Assembly: GCA_025677825.1 (NCBI GenBank)
Contig: JAIXMO010000039.1
Coordinates: forward strand, 186,001-250,000
Length of the DNA: 64,000 nucleotides
Direction: 5' to 3'
Source of the DNA: Helicostylum pulchrum
Taxonomy: Eukaryota; Mucoromycota; Mucoromycetes; Mucorales; Mucoraceae
The notes under the pieces were generated by a model, which saw only the letters and a program-made list of their open reading frames with translations, did not search any database and was not told where the DNA came from. Shown in pieces: positions 50,392 through 62,687 of the stretch. The position numbers and the translations under genes are program-made. The first letter of the stretch is position 1, and each line of letters starts with the position of its first letter.

Positions 50392-51411
50392 ATGTCTCGT
50401 AAATCTGATAGACTTGCCAAAAAGGCAACAAAGAAAGTCAACGCTCCTACTGTTGAAAAGGTAGAGTCTGCTGAAGAAAGTGATGAAGAGGAAGTTCCTA
50501 TGCTTGAACAAGGTTCCGAAGAAGAAGAGGAACAAGTTGAACAAGATTCCAATGTCGAGGAAGAAGAGAACGACGACGATGAGGAACATGACTCTGAGGA
50601 AGAAGTTTCTACAAAGAAGTCTCGTGCTCTTAGACCTAGAATTAATAATGAGGTATAAAAAAAACTTATTTTGACTTGACGTTTGTAAATTTAGATCTAA
50701 TATTTTTTTTTTTGACAGGATGCTATGATTCGACTTACTGAAAGTTTCAAGTTAAAGGGATTACCCTGGATCGAAACTATGACCATCACTTCTACTGAAC
50801 CTGTTGTAGTTGAAGATGTCAAGGACGATATGGCTCGTGAATTAGCATTTTATCAACAAGCACTTGAAGCTGCCAAGCTTGGTAGAGAGCTTGTCAAGAA
50901 GGCTGGTGTTGATTTCTCCAGACCTGAAGATTACTTTGCTGAGATGTTGAAGAGTGATGAACATATGGCCAAGATTCGTCAAAGATTATTAGATGAAAGT
51001 GCCTCAGTAAAGGCCTCTGAGGAAGCTAAACGTCAACGTCAACTCAAGAAGTTCGGTAAGAAGGTTCAAGTTGAGAAACAATTAGAGAGACAAAAGCAAA
51101 AGACAGAAATGCTTGAAAAGATCAAGTTACTCAAGAGAAAGAGAAAGGATGGTGGTGATTTGACTCTTAACGATGATTTCGATGTTGCTTTGGATAAGGC
51201 GGATACCAATAAGCGTGCAAAGACTGAGACTAAACCTACCAAGAACCATAAGAGAGTTGCAAAGGATGCTAAATATGGTTTCGGTGGTAAGAAACGTTTT
51301 GCTAAATCAAACACATTAGAATCTACATCTGGTTTAGGTGGATATAACAAGATGAAGGGTAAGCCTATCTATAAGGGTAAAGGAAAGGTTACTGCTTCCA
51401 AAAACAAGTAA
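50392..51411 (+). CDS. EBP2: rRNA-processing protein EBP2
   Basis: Nucleolar protein needed for 27S pre-rRNA processing and 60S assembly. Two exons (50392-50652, 50719-51411) give 317 aa. Residues 20-80 are a Glu/Asp-rich acidic stretch. The conserved core follows: AMIRLTESFKLKGLPWIETM, MARELAFYQQALEAAKLGRE, FSRPEDYFAEMLKSDEHM, then a basic coiled coil (KKFGKKVQVEKQLERQKQK). The C-terminus is Lys/Gly-rich with KYGFGGKKRFAKSNT, the Ebp2 signature. Confidence 0.95.
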
Positions 51412-51455
51412 AAAAAAAACAATAAATATCCCCGCTATTTTGTCATATAATAACT

Positions 51456-51493
<38 letters not shown>

Positions 51494-51622
51494 TAACTCA
51501 ATCACACACTCAAATCCCCATAACATTGTAACTAATAAAGTTTATACATATAAATTAATAAGGAGAAAAAAAAATTAAGGAGAAAAATTAAGAATTAGAA
51601 TAATTATAAAGTTGTCAGCATT
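51412..51622. other. 3' flanks of EBP2 and the 7-TM gene
   Basis: Convergent intergenic region containing a (CA)n microsatellite at about 51459-51491. No gene. Confidence 0.7.
51459..51491. repeat. (CA)n microsatellite
   Basis: About 16 CA dinucleotides in a row, just after the EBP2 3' end. Confidence 0.95.
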
Positions 51623-52636
51623 TCAAACTCGATTTAACTCTGTTAAAACAACGACTTCTTGATGTTGCTTAATTTCAAGACGAACAGGTTTATCACCGTT
51701 CACTCTTTGTAATGCTCTTTCATTTAATTGAATTTCGGCAGGATGTGTTGTTACCCAGTGAATAAACATACAAATTATTGTAACAGACTGCATGCAAAAA
51801 AAGTAAATGAGTTACACGGATTAAAAAAAATAAAAATAAACAAAACTCACCAATGCGGCTACACTAGAAGCTACTAGACCTCTTTCAATGCCATTTAAAC
51901 CGATTATAATTATATAATTAGCACAAGAAGTTACCATAGCGGCAACAGCAGCTATCACATTACGTTTTGCCATTAAATGTAAAGAAGAAGATTGATGTGC
52001 AGTTTGTTGAGCAGTATTAGGGAAGCAATAATACTTTACAAATATACCGATATATAAAAATGACAAAATAACATCATATGCTAATGAAATAATCGAAGCA
52101 GGTAAATCCATACCGACCGAACAGTGAAATGGAAATTCATCGGCTATAATATTTGACTTGTAAATTATTTGAATAACAGCAATGGCGATATTTGGTATCA
52201 ATAATCCCAAGTTGATTAAATATAAGGGGGATCTGAATCTTGATTGCTTTGGTACAGAAATAATATGAATCTATACACAAAGGAAAAAAAGAAATTAGAC
52301 CTCTCCTTGCTACTTTATAGAAAAAAAAGAAAAAAAAAAACTTACTTTTTCCGTAAAGTACAGGTATAAAACTATTTTACTAGCAGTATATACTATTGCA
52401 ACATTGTAAAACGTTAACAAGCAAGAGATAGAGTTGCCGTTGTTGGTACTTGTAAGCATACATGCAATTAAATTAAATGCCCATGATAATCCATATAACG
52501 CCAATAGTAATCCTCGAACATATTGTATTGGTCCGTCAATACTCGCAATCTTTCTACCAAATATCAAAGAAACAATAGTAATGCATGCAACACTATTTAC
52601 TTCTGCAAGGATTTCCCATTTATCTGGCGAATACAT
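51623..52636 (-). CDS. Orphan seven-transmembrane protein
   Basis: Three exons (52346-52636, 51851-52270, 51623-51787), all in phase 0, give 291 aa. Seven hydrophobic segments can be counted: VNSVACITIVSLIFG, LLLALYGLSWAFNLIACML, FYNVAIVYTASKIVLYLYF, INLGLLIPNIAIAVIQIIY, AYDVILSFLYIGIFVKYY, VIAAVAAMVTSCANYIIIIG and SVTIICMFIHWVTTH. The topology (short N-terminus, 7 helices, cytosolic-type tail rich in charged residues) resembles a GPCR-like protein, but I see no family motif. Such proteins are common in Mucoromycota as uncharacterised membrane proteins. Function unknown. Confidence 0.8.
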
Positions 52637-52989
52637 TTAATGTAAAGTAATAATGATAATAATTATAAAAAAGGGAAAAGGAAAAGTAAAAATAACAAAA
52701 ACTCTTTTTAACCTAAAAAAAAAAGAAGGGGTTTTGGGTACTGTGTTTGTCAAACTGCATGTGTAACAATATCAACATCAACAAACAACAATAATCATAA
52801 CCACAGAAAAGGGGGGAAAAAAAAGAGTAAAAAAGCTTCACGCCATCCTCCTTTATTTCTCTCCTAGAACTTTAACAAGAATCCTACAAGCGTGGTGGGA
52901 AAAGACCTATTTTTGGAAGGAATTATCAGTAAAAAAAAAATATTTTGACCAATGGTTGGTTTTTCATACCCTTTTTTGGTTGCGTATTA

Positions 52990-53337
52990 AATTCAGCACC
53001 CAGAAAACAATTCGATGATCCATCATCACGGAGTCCGTCAAATCTTGAAGTATTTGCAACAGTCTTTCCGAAGCGTTCCTGCAACCTTCAGCTTGAAGGA
53101 GGAAGGCTTCGCTAACAGTGACATTATTTCTTGCTTGAGACGGGACAGACGATTGCAGTTTCGGTTGAATTTACCAGGATTCTCGCGCTACTGATTGTAG
53201 ATTCTACTGCTGTAACAGATGCTGGTGCTCCTTGTAAGAGGACTGTTCCTAGTCTTGATAGCTTTCCTGTCGCCTGTTCTGTTGGCTTTATTTTGACAAG
53301 TACAGATAAATCTATACCGTGTGTATTTTCATTATAA
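52990..53337 (-). pseudogene. Coding-like island, frameshifted, unknown family
   Basis: Markedly less AT-rich than its surroundings. On the minus strand one frame reads ENTHGIDLSVLVKIKPTEQA, then RLGTVLLQGAPASVTAVES up to CPVSSKK before a TAA near 53125. A neighbouring frame then continues directly with VTVSEAFLLQAEGCRNASER and LLQILQDLTDSVMMDHRIV. This looks like one protein interrupted by a small frameshift. A competing 68-codon plus-strand frame (53131-53337) exists. I do not recognise the protein; a transposon or duplicated-gene fragment is likely. Confidence 0.4.
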
Positions 53338-53862
53338 AAAATGTTCGTGACACTGTTAGTTACGGAAATTACCTATTCAAAATAGCATAATAACTAAAAA
53401 CCGATTTGTTTATAACTGTTTATCATGATCTGCTTCATTCAAATAATACTACACATGTCTCGGTTACTTTTTGCATATTTTTTTATAAATAACCACTATT
53501 TCTCTTTCAAATAATAAAGACGTTCTTTTAATTTTATTTCTTTAGTTAATACACTTTTTAGCAAATATATAAAAAATTACAGTTCTTCGCCACATCACCG
53601 ATAAAAAAAACTAAAGTAGGTCCCACGTCACATATCTCTTTTAGCTTCAAAGCGACAAAGCTTTTACTGACAGGAGTAACCATGAGAAGGTTGAGGTAAT
53701 TCTACTCCCAAAACGTTCATTGTATTCAGTAAGTGGAGATTTGTAGTTTATATATATATAATGTTAATCAATAGATAGGATAGTAAAGTGTAAAAAGGAT
53801 ACAGTAAGGTAATAGTAAGAAGAGTGAGCATCGGTTCCTGTTTTATAAATAAAGTAAAAGGT

Positions 53863-54140
53863 TTAAACTGTGAACAGTTTCAATAGCTGCTCCTTCAGCC
53901 CTTGAACCCCTTTAGATAAGACCAGTTTTTTAAAAGTCTTGGAGAAACTGTTATGCTGCATCATCATTTTTCTTACTCTATGACGAAATAAGGAGGCTCT
54001 CATCAGCCTTGGCCTGATAGGACCAAGTGCTTTTGTCCCTCTTTTTTTACCGCAGCTAAAAAGATGATTCATCTCGGTTGAGTTTAATTGAGGCTGCGTA
54101 AGGCTTCCCTTGCATATTTCGTTTAGATTTTCAACAGTTA
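53863..54140 (-). pseudogene. Basic ORF fragment of unknown family
   Basis: Open on the minus strand from about 54140 (VENLNEICKGSLTQPQLNST) through an ATG at 54072 to TAA at 53863. The product is rich in Lys/Arg/Met/Leu (RHRVRKMMMQHNSFSKTFKK). No start with a clear promoter and no domain recognised. Either a fragment of the same relic as the 53 kb island or a small unknown gene. Confidence 0.3.
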
Positions 54141-54196
54141 TAAAAAAAAGGGCACATTTTATTTAGTACGTTTATATAAAATTATACAACAATGTC

Positions 54197-55061
54197 TTAT
54201 GTTCCTAAACGTTGACCAGACCCCCACGAATGTCTACCAAACATACCACCACCTCTCGGCTGCTCTTGCGTTTGTCCAAACCCAGCTCTGACACCGCCAG
54301 TACCACCGACACCACCACTTCTTGCAACGGTAGCAGGAAACAATCTTTTTAAAAATTGAGGTGTTTGCAAAAACCTTTGACCACCTTGACTAGGATAGAT
54401 GGTAGTCAAATAATAATAAATATGAGAAGAAATCATGCCGGCAATAGAAGCTCTTGGCAAACTACTGGTCATTAAGAAATCGGTAGCGATCATAGCCCAA
54501 GGAAGATAAAGGGCCTTGAACTGAATACCAAACATGAAGACAACAGGCATGTCTCTATTATGCTGTGCCCAAAGGTAGGCAATGGAAAGCAAAAGACCAT
54601 CGCTCAAGACGAACATATCAAAGATACTAGCCGCAGCCAGCTGCAAACCTGAAGAGAAGAGGTGGAAGAAAATATAGTCGGCTGGCTGTCCTCGAAATAT
54701 CTCGGTTTCTAATTGCAGTGAATTACGGTATAAAAAGTACACGTTAAAAGCAAACCCAATGCCAAACTTGTTGAAAAAGAAACATGACACCAGTCTCCAT
54801 AACTTTTGATTAAACAAAAAAGGGTGTTAACACTTGTTCTTTTTATATACGTGTTTTAGATTGGATGAAAAAAAAAAAGTTCCTTACCTGTAAATTCGAC
54901 CTTATTGCTGGCCAATATAGAATTAATGATGATGGTTGAATAAGACCAAGTCCTGAAACTGCGGTGGTTACAATAGAGAGTGTGACTAAAACGTTTGTAA
55001 TGGGTGGAATAGATTGAAACCATTCCACAACCTCATTACGAGCAGGTTGTTGCGGTGGCAT
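54197..55061 (-). CDS. DER1: Derlin (Der1-like ERAD rhomboid pseudoprotease)
   Basis: Multi-pass ER membrane protein that helps export misfolded proteins for degradation. Two exons (54888-55061, 54197-54802) give 259 aa. Diagnostic features: EVVEWFQSIPPITNVLVTLS at the N-terminus, and SNLQLWRLVSCFFF, the Derlin WR motif, formed across the intron. The membrane helices (YIFFHLFSSGLQLAAASIFD, LLSIAYLWAQHNRDMPVVFM), the GIQFKALYLPW segment and GMISSHIYYYLTTIYP follow. The catalytic Ser/His dyad of active rhomboids is absent, as expected. The C-terminal tail is Gly/Arg-rich and cytosolic. Confidence 0.95.
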
Positions 55062-55655
55062 CTAGATTTAATTGGAAAATACACAAAAAAGATAGATGAC
55101 CCACAGTTTTACGTGCGCAAATTGTACTGGTCTTGAAAAAATAAAATAAAATGGGGGGGGGCGATTCCTTGACTGTTTACTTTTTACAAAACGCATTGAC
55201 AAAACTTGGTTTGGTGTCCAGAGCTGGCACAGTTGGTCCTATAATTTACAACCTGTAAAAACTAAACTACTTTTTTTGATAGCTGTTTCAAGTGTCTGAT
55301 AGTAAATTAAGGGAACTTTGGTTCTGTGTCGGTTTAGATAAAAAAGAAGCAATCAAACTGAAACTTAATATAGTATTTTAGCATCAAATGTCGAGTATTA
55401 TTTGTTGAGGTGGGAATATATTACAAGTGTTTCAAACAGAATAATAATCACTCTTGCTGCTTTTAAAGCGCTTTCAAGTTTTTTTTTTAAGAGTTGTTGG
55501 TAACACCATTTTGTTGTCGCGCGGAGTACTCTTTTATGGATATTATGCATAAATAGTTATTTTATTATTATCGTTTCTTATACATATATCATATGGTGGT
55601 GCGTCGTATAATGGATAGAGGGGGGTGGGGATAGTGTAACTTTTTTTTTCTTTCT
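55062..55655. other. Intergenic between Derlin and NudE
   Basis: Derlin promoter and NudE 3' flank. Contains a G9 run near 55153 and no frame of interest. Confidence 0.5.
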
Positions 55656-57154
55656 TTAATCTTCAGTTTTCATATACTCAGATGGTCTTCTAGCCTTAAT
55701 ATTTGAAAAATTCATAGGACTGCCTGCTCGAATAGCGCTTCTATCAGGAGATATAGATCTTTCAGACATGGTAGAATCTCTGTGAATATAATTAGATGAA
55801 CTGTAAGAAGGTGGTGGGTTTAACAAGGGTGTAACTAAAGAACGACATGATTGTAATCGTGCTTCCAAGCTCTATAAGAACATATATATAAAAAGAAAAA
55901 GAATTGGTTACGTGTGTGTATAGTATTATAATGCATGATCAACTTACTCTGACACGACCCACCATTTCTTGCACCATCTTGACTGGATTAGATGATGCAG
56001 AAAGTGATCCACTGGTTGGTGTGCGTGGTATACGAGTTGTTCTATTTCTAGAATAAGGATCATAATAATTAGCGCCTCTGTCTGGTGTAGGTGATCTATT
56101 TTGTTGTTGTTGTTGTTGAATAGCCGCTTGTTGTCTATTCTTCTTTTCCATATCTTCTAGTTTACTTTCTAACTCTCCAATAAAGTCTGTTTGCTTTGAC
56201 GATTGATTACGTAAAACTGACAACTCTTGATTTACCTCTGTTTTTTTTGTTGTTGTTAGTAAAATAAATAAAGGGGGTTTTTCATTGTTTTACCGTTTAA
56301 TTCATCTCGCAATCTTTGTGCTTGTTCAGTCAAGTTATCTTTGGTAGAGATTTCGTTTTCTATATATCATTTCACCAAGTAAATAAATAAATAAAAAAGG
56401 TATTAAATTTACAAGCATGCAAATCGTAATAATCAAATGATATGCATACCAAGGATCACGTTTCTTTCAATAGCTCTATTCATTTTCATTTCAAGATCTG
56501 TTAAAGAAGACGTAGCAGCTCTTTTTACAGAGAAAACTTTTTTTTTAGTTTTTTACTGTTTTTCTGTCGTATACACACACACACACACTATCAAGTACCT
56601 TTCTGTTCTTTCCAAGTCGTCGTTATCCAACTCTAATTCCAATACTTGCTTTCTAAAAGTATCTTCTGTTGCTCTTAGAATGTCAATTTCTCTTTGCATC
56701 TGAACCATGGTAATATTTTGTTCATGCTTCGACTCTGTATATTTCGACTATATTTTTACATTAACTTTATATTATCAAAAACTATATACATGTATATAAA
56801 AAAAACATGTACCTTCCAATTTTCTGCATCCCTTTTGAAATGTTCACATCGTGACTTCAAATCATTATATGCTTTTTCTGTCGTTTGTAATTCCTTTTCA
56901 AGTTCTTCTTCTAATTCACGAGAAGACACTTGAAATTCATCTAGAGCTGCTCTGGTGTCTTGTAGCGTATTTTCGAGATCTTCTGAATGAGCTCGCCAAT
57001 ATTCCAACTCATCTTGAGCTGAATTGAATTGCCTTTTTTGTTTCATAAGATAATAAAGAGGGCATTATTACAAATATTTCGTATAAATATAAAAAAAAAA
57101 AAAAAACTTAGTCATTTACATGATACGTGAAGACATGTGAATATCGTTTGTCAT
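55656..57154 (-). CDS. NDE1: Nuclear distribution protein NudE (NDE1/NDEL1 homologue)
   Basis: Dynein-LIS1 cofactor for nuclear migration in hyphae. Exons 57120-57154, 56813-57032, 56599-56747, 56450-56520, 56294-56359, 55948-56237 and 55656-55871 give 348 aa. The N-terminal coiled coil has DELEYWRAHSEDLENTLQDT, RAALDEFQVSSRELEEELEK and DAENWK, the classic NudE pattern, and continues as LELELDNDDLERTERA and EMKMNRAIERNVILGNEIS. A Gln-run and a Ser/Pro-rich tail follow (RSPTPDRGANYYD, IPRTPTSGSLS), likely phosphorylated. The 35-nt first exon is the less certain part; a start at the ATG 57046 without it gives 341 aa. Confidence 0.88.
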
Positions 57155-58459
57155 CTAAAAAGAAAAGATAAAAAAGGGGCAGCGAAAATGTATTTTTTGC
57201 AAGTGCAGAAATAATCCCTTCCTACGGACACCACTATTCCCCTAGAAACACACTAGTTTTCCTGCAGACACATAATGTACAATGGGCCCATTCATTTTGT
57301 TGTTGTTGTGACAAGCCTCATTTAAGAAAGAGGGTGTGCGCTGCGGATAGTACTCCGAAAAAAAGTAATCTATTCTTTTTAAAGGAATATGTCTATTGAT
57401 GGAGGAACCCGCCGTAAAGTGCATACTTATAGTGGATGACAAATTTTCATTCTTTATTACTTACATTTATTGGAATCAGGCCACGCTTTAAATAAAAATG
57501 AGTAATAAATATTGGTATTTCTATATGTTCTATGTAACGATATTTGTGAAAGAGAGATTGATTTTGTCAATCACATGTAACTTGAGAGTTTCAACTATGC
57601 AAAAAAGCTATTTTCTTATCAATTAACCAAGTATATTTGTGTAAATATTCAACAAAGAGGAAATTTCAAGTTTTCCTATCTAAAATATGTAGCAATTGTT
57701 ACATAATATTACTATTCTATCTTGTAAACTAGCAATTTAATCTTTCGAGTTTTTTTTTTTATGCAGCTTGGGACAATAATTATAAGCCACCATCACCTAT
57801 GGGAGAAAAAAGAGATATAACAAACAAACAAATAGTAATCAAGAGGATGTGTTCATAATAAGACATGATGATGGCATTTTATTTTAATTGAGTACACTTT
57901 TATAGAATAGTATCCACCGTTATTGACTCTGAACCTGCATAACTACTTCCGAGATAACAAGTTTATATTAGTTTGGCGTCAATTGAATCGATAAACCAAT
58001 TCCGTTAGAGTTGTACCATTCTAAACGGTGCGTGGGATAATGAGCTTAATCCTTTTTTTCTTGATCTATTAAACGATAAGAAAGTTTTTTGTTTGCTTCA
58101 AAAATTCTTTTTAAAAAAGAAAAAACTACTAGTTATTTCAGATAAGAACAAGATAGTTATTTCAACTGGGAAGAAGAAAAAAGCTGTGTAACACGGTCTG
58201 TGCTGTTCCCCCTGTGGGAAACTAACTATCGGATCCGGAATGTTCCATTGAAAATCGAGGTTCTAGAGTTAATAAACGTGTCAGAAACATCCCACTTGTT
58301 GTTGTTGTTGTTGTTGTTGGCGCACGTTTTATTTCTTTACGGTTGTTAAAATAAAATATATAAATACATAGTAGATAGTTCTCTTTTTTTTTTTTTCTTT
58401 TCTCCATACCTTTTTTTTTTTTATTTTTTTTTTTTACTCGTCAAGTATATACAAACAAA
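57155..58459. other. Intergenic, no gene seen
   Basis: AT-rich, with a trinucleotide run (GTT)7 near 58297-58318 and a T-rich promoter-like tract (58383-58435) before the next gene. The frames at 57242-57442 and 58222-58407 have no coding character. Confidence 0.5.
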
Positions 58460-59665
58460 ATGAAAGCAGAATATTGTGTCGATTACTTATCACATCAATG
58501 GAATACGGATGATTTAATTGCAACCTACCGTGAAACTTTTAAACAACGTCAAAAGTTCATTGTAGATAGTACAACTACAACCACTTGTTTCTTGTTAAAA
58601 AATGAAAACAAGTTGAAAAAATCTGAAGAATATAAATTAAAGAGATTTCAAAATGCTTTGTGGAGAAATATGGCAAGGAATTGTACAAATCATCTTGGTA
58701 AAACAAATGAATTAGTGAATCCAGCTACTGTCAGTTGGTGAGTTATACAGTTTAAAAAGGTTTTTCTTCTTGTATACTAATTCTTTATTAGGCAAAAGGA
58801 ATCTGATATCACATGTAAGCATATACTTTTTTTACTCTCACACAAGTTGATTAACAATAAATAATAAATAGGGCTTTATGGTCCAATGTACACAAATAGT
58901 AGTAATGAAAAGAAAAACAATTACGATGATACACAATCTCCTCTCCAAGGTCTTAAACCTGTTTTGAAGAAACAGAGTAACGTAACTCAATCACTACCGA
59001 GTTATTCCGAACATTCTATATTATTTTACGCAATTGATACCAGTACCAGTACTACTACTACTACTACTACTACTACTACAGCAAGTGTTTGGTCCGAATA
59101 CGCTGATTCATCTGCTGCAACTTCGGCTTTGTGTAGCAGTAGGAGTAGTTTTAGTAGCGTTTCTAGTAAAAGTAGTAATCATTCAATCGGAGTTCACTTT
59201 AATCCTGAAATAATCGAGATTGAATACCAACCCGAGTATCCTGTATCTCTTGAATCTTCTCCACAATCTTTTGCTTATTACCAAGAACAGGAAGAAGACG
59301 AAGAAGATACTTTGTGGCCATTACTTATTCAAGCAAGTGAATCACTAAAAGCTTCAACTTATACCCGAATCTCTTCTTTATTCTCAAAGTGTTTATATTT
59401 TTATACTCAACAACAACAAAAGCATCATCATTCTTCATCTTCATCTTCTTCTCCAACAAGATATTCTTCTTCTTCTTCTTCATTACAACTTTTCATCTTG
59501 ATGGTTTCCATGATGAAGTCTGTCGTTTCATTAACAACAACTTGGTTACTCTATCAAAGTCTATCGCCTCTGTCCTCTTGGTTATCAGTCACTGCTAAGC
59601 CAACTGTTAGCAATACTGCTGGTCAGTCATCCAAACAATCAAATAAAGCACGTCTTATTTTGTAA
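58460..59665 (+). CDS. GATA_AreA-domain (Reg1-like) protein, putative PP1 regulator
   Basis: Three exons (58460-58737, 58792-58814, 58872-59665) give 364 aa. The N-terminus holds KLKRFQNALWRNMARNC, the short GATA_AreA (DUF1752) motif, then VNPATVSWQKESDITWLYGP, a stretch found in Reg1-like proteins that recruit protein phosphatase 1 in glucose/nitrogen control. That second motif is built across a 23-nt exon, which supports the splicing. Further on, SIGVHFNPEI contains a V-x-F that could be a PP1 docking site. Long Thr and Ser runs, an acidic patch (EQEEDEEDT) and a hydrophobic C-terminal segment (LQLFILMVSMMKSVVSLTTT) complete it. PP1 control is an inference. Confidence 0.75.
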
Positions 59666-60243
59666 ATAGTTTACTTTTTTAAAATTAAAATAAAAAACAG
59701 CATCCTTTCACAAATAATTTAGTCAACATGTTTATCAATCCAGTAATCACTTATTCTTTTCTTTTGTTCTTCTTCAAGCGACCGCCGTGCAAAAGAGTGC
59801 TTGCTACAAAGCCTTCAAACGTGTTTGGTCTGGAAATATTTCCCATGTGTGTACATGGGATACGATGTATCTTTTCGGGTCCCCACCCACCAATATTTTA
59901 CCCAAGTCAAGCTGAAATATGCATACGGAAAAGGTTACAGGTCAATGCTATTAACCAGAAACAGACGAAAAGGATCAAATGAGTTTTTGGTTTCCCGCCT
60001 TTTTTTCTCTTGGGTGTTTCTTAAAAAGGCAACGTATACTTTCTGTTATCTACATATGTGACTTGTTCATCGGAAGACATTTTAGACACATATACACTCA
60101 CACGGATAGTATTTACCCCTCCTCCCTTTATTACTTCCCCATTTGAACCCGTTCCCTTCCTTTTATCTATTTAACTAATAAAAATAGCAATAATAATTAT
60201 TTTTTTGTTTCTTTTTCGTATATATTATATTAATAAAAACTGT
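59666..60243. other. Intergenic, promoter of the acidic-protein gene
   Basis: Two overlapping frames (59728-60061) show no recognised protein. C/T-rich tracts near 60117-60170 look like a promoter. Nothing else seen. Confidence 0.45.
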
Positions 60244-61715
60244 ATGACAACTGCACCACTAATTAATATCACTACTACTGTTCCAACACAGATTAAGAAT
60301 TCTACAACAAATTGTATGATTTTAGACTACTTGTTCTATCAATCTATTCAATCAAGACTTCAGAAAGCATTTATTATTGATGAATGTACTACTACTCTTT
60401 CAGATAAAAATGTGATTGAGTCAGTAATAGACGGTAAAATATATATATATACTTAATTCAAAAAGTACTTATTAATCTTTTTTTAAAAAATAGACATATT
60501 ATCTTCAAAACATGGTAAAAAAAAGGACGCCAAATTCGAGCAAAGACTTAATCTTTGCCAGCTGACAAATTTAACTATCGGTCGTACTCATCATGTGACA
60601 TTTTCCGCACCCTCTCTTATTACACATCGACGAACCATCTTTAATCATTCTACCACCACAACTCATTTATTTAATACATGTTTTCATCCTCATTATTGTC
60701 GCAGACATCGTCGTTCAAATTGTACCCAATCACCCTGTCTTTCCAGCAAAGGAGGACCTGGTCTAGCAGAAGCCATTCCTGCCTTTTTAAAGACCAGTGC
60801 CAATATGTTGCGTTCAGTTCTTGATAGCGAACATGATGATTTAAAACCTTTGATGGTGGCTGGTCAACAAGTAATGGGAGGTGGTATGCCTCCTCGTTGG
60901 TATGATCTCTTTTTAGACTTATTAACTCAAGCTGCTATCCAAAGTTATATGTGTGATGGGAAGACTGGTCTTGAGACCATTTATGAAATATTTTCCTATG
61001 GTTATGTAGAAGATGAAGATGAAGAAGATAATATTGAAGAAGAAGACGATGAAGAAGAAGAAGAAGAAGAAGAAGAAGAAGATGATGAAGATGATGATGA
61101 GTTTGAAGATATCTGGTCTGTTAAGGCTGCTGATCATCATTTACTTTTTCCCAAGACCAGAACAATGTTTTTATTTAAAATGCAAGTTCGTGAACGTGAG
61201 AAGGAGGTAAAATAAAATACACAACTGTAAAATATAAGCTTAACACATTCTAACCTTTATTATTATTATAGTTTATTCAGATTAAACAAGGTTTTACGCT
61301 CGAAAACCATTTTTTGGAACTAGAAAAACTTTATCCACTTATTTATTTTGAAAGAAACATGTGCGACTTTATTCAAATGCTTTTGGAAGATATGGATATA
61401 CCAGCATTAGATAAGGTAAAAAGAAAAAGAAAAAAAAGCTTGTTTTTTATTTTTATTCACATGAGAATATAGTGTGACAATATACCAGAAACAACAAGCC
61501 CATTAAAATCACCCGAAGATTTACCTGAGGTTCAATTCTCTAATATGCCTTCATTATATAAATATCCAAGTGATGGTTCACTTTTAATGCCTGAAATACC
61601 CGATATCACTGTTGAAGATGAAGATGTTGTTATACCAAATAATAAGAAACGTACAGCTTATACAGCATCTTTAGAAGAAGATAGCAGCAACAACAACAAA
61701 AAAGTCCATTATTAA
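60244..61715 (+). CDS. Conserved-looking fungal protein with acidic tract, function unknown
   Basis: Four exons (60244-60433, 60494-61206, 61272-61415, 61473-61715) give 429 aa. Middle region: GLAEAIPAFLKTSANMLRSV, then GGMPPRWYDLFLDLLTQAAI followed by QSYMCDGKTGLETIYEIFSY, a block that looks conserved and helical. A Glu/Asp run of about 35 residues follows, then TRTMFLFKMQVREREKE. The C-terminus is Pro/Ser/Glu-rich with a basic NNKKRTAY motif. No enzyme motif, membrane segment or signal peptide. Function unknown. Confidence 0.75.
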
Positions 61716-62687
61716 ATATTTTTATATATACATCTATACTGTAAATTATATCCCCTCTCCTCTCTCTGTCTGTCTCCCTTTTATTTCTCCTAATATATAC
61801 ATATACTTACCCGACTTTTTTCTTTTTTAATGTGGTACCTATTTCACTTTCCTAATACAGTTAATACCCATAAAGTTGTTGACACTGATGGAACAAAAAG
61901 TTTCAAAACAAATCTAATACAACATCTATCTAAACCTCAGATAACGTTTTTATCTGCATTTTTATATGCTTGAGTGAGATGTATACATTAATGCGATAAA
62001 CCACGTGTTTATAAGCTTTATACGCCTTTGAAAGCGCAAAATGGGAATCGTATTAGTTATACCGTGTCGCGCCTTTTCAATGTTAGGGTTAAATCCGGGA
62101 GACTATATACTTTGGAAATTGACGTGTCTAAGAGAGAGAGAGAGAGAGAGCCCAGTTGATCTGATCACAAGTATGTTATTTATAGACTGACATAATACTC
62201 CATATCACTCTTTAAACCAACTAGTATTAACAAAACTTGGTCCCAACTTTTTTTTTATTTTTATTTTATAGTTCAGCCTCTATGTGTAACACTCACTGCA
62301 CAGTAGGCAATTTCTTTTAACCTATTTACATAATACACTTCTATACGTGTACTAAAAAAAAGCAATCGTATAGAAATCCAAACAACAAAGCTTCTTGCAG
62401 TAAAACAAAGCTAAACAAAATTACTTTATAAAGCCGGTAAATAAACACTTTCGAAAAAAGCTTTCTAATCAAATTTAAGTTTTGTAACTTAAAGTTTACT
62501 GTACGCTCATGTGGTTTGATATCACGGCATCGCTTGACAGGAAAAAAAACAAAAGTCTAAAGGTACCCCATGATTGAATTAATTTATAAAGAGGTGGTAT
62601 ATAAGATATGTAGTAGAAACTACATATAAAAAGAAAGGGTAAAAAGTAACTAGTACATGTATGCAGAAGAGAAAGAAAAAGTTTTAT
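61716..62687. other. Intergenic (convergent 3' ends)
   Basis: No gene seen. A (GA)n run of about 20 bases lies near 62131-62150 and CT tracts near 61755. Otherwise AT-rich. Confidence 0.5.

Larger units (their letters stand above)
52637..54196. other. Intergenic with relic coding fragments
   Basis: Mostly AT-rich. Two islands of protein-like minus-strand frame are listed separately (52990-53337 and 53863-54140). The rest (52637-52985 with G-runs and A-runs; 53340-53860) shows nothing. Confidence 0.5.

Noticed and set aside
60922..61140. 72-codon minus-strand ORF rich in Ile/Phe
   Set aside because: Antisense shadow of the Glu/Asp run in the plus-strand gene (GAA/GAT repeats read as TTC/ATC).
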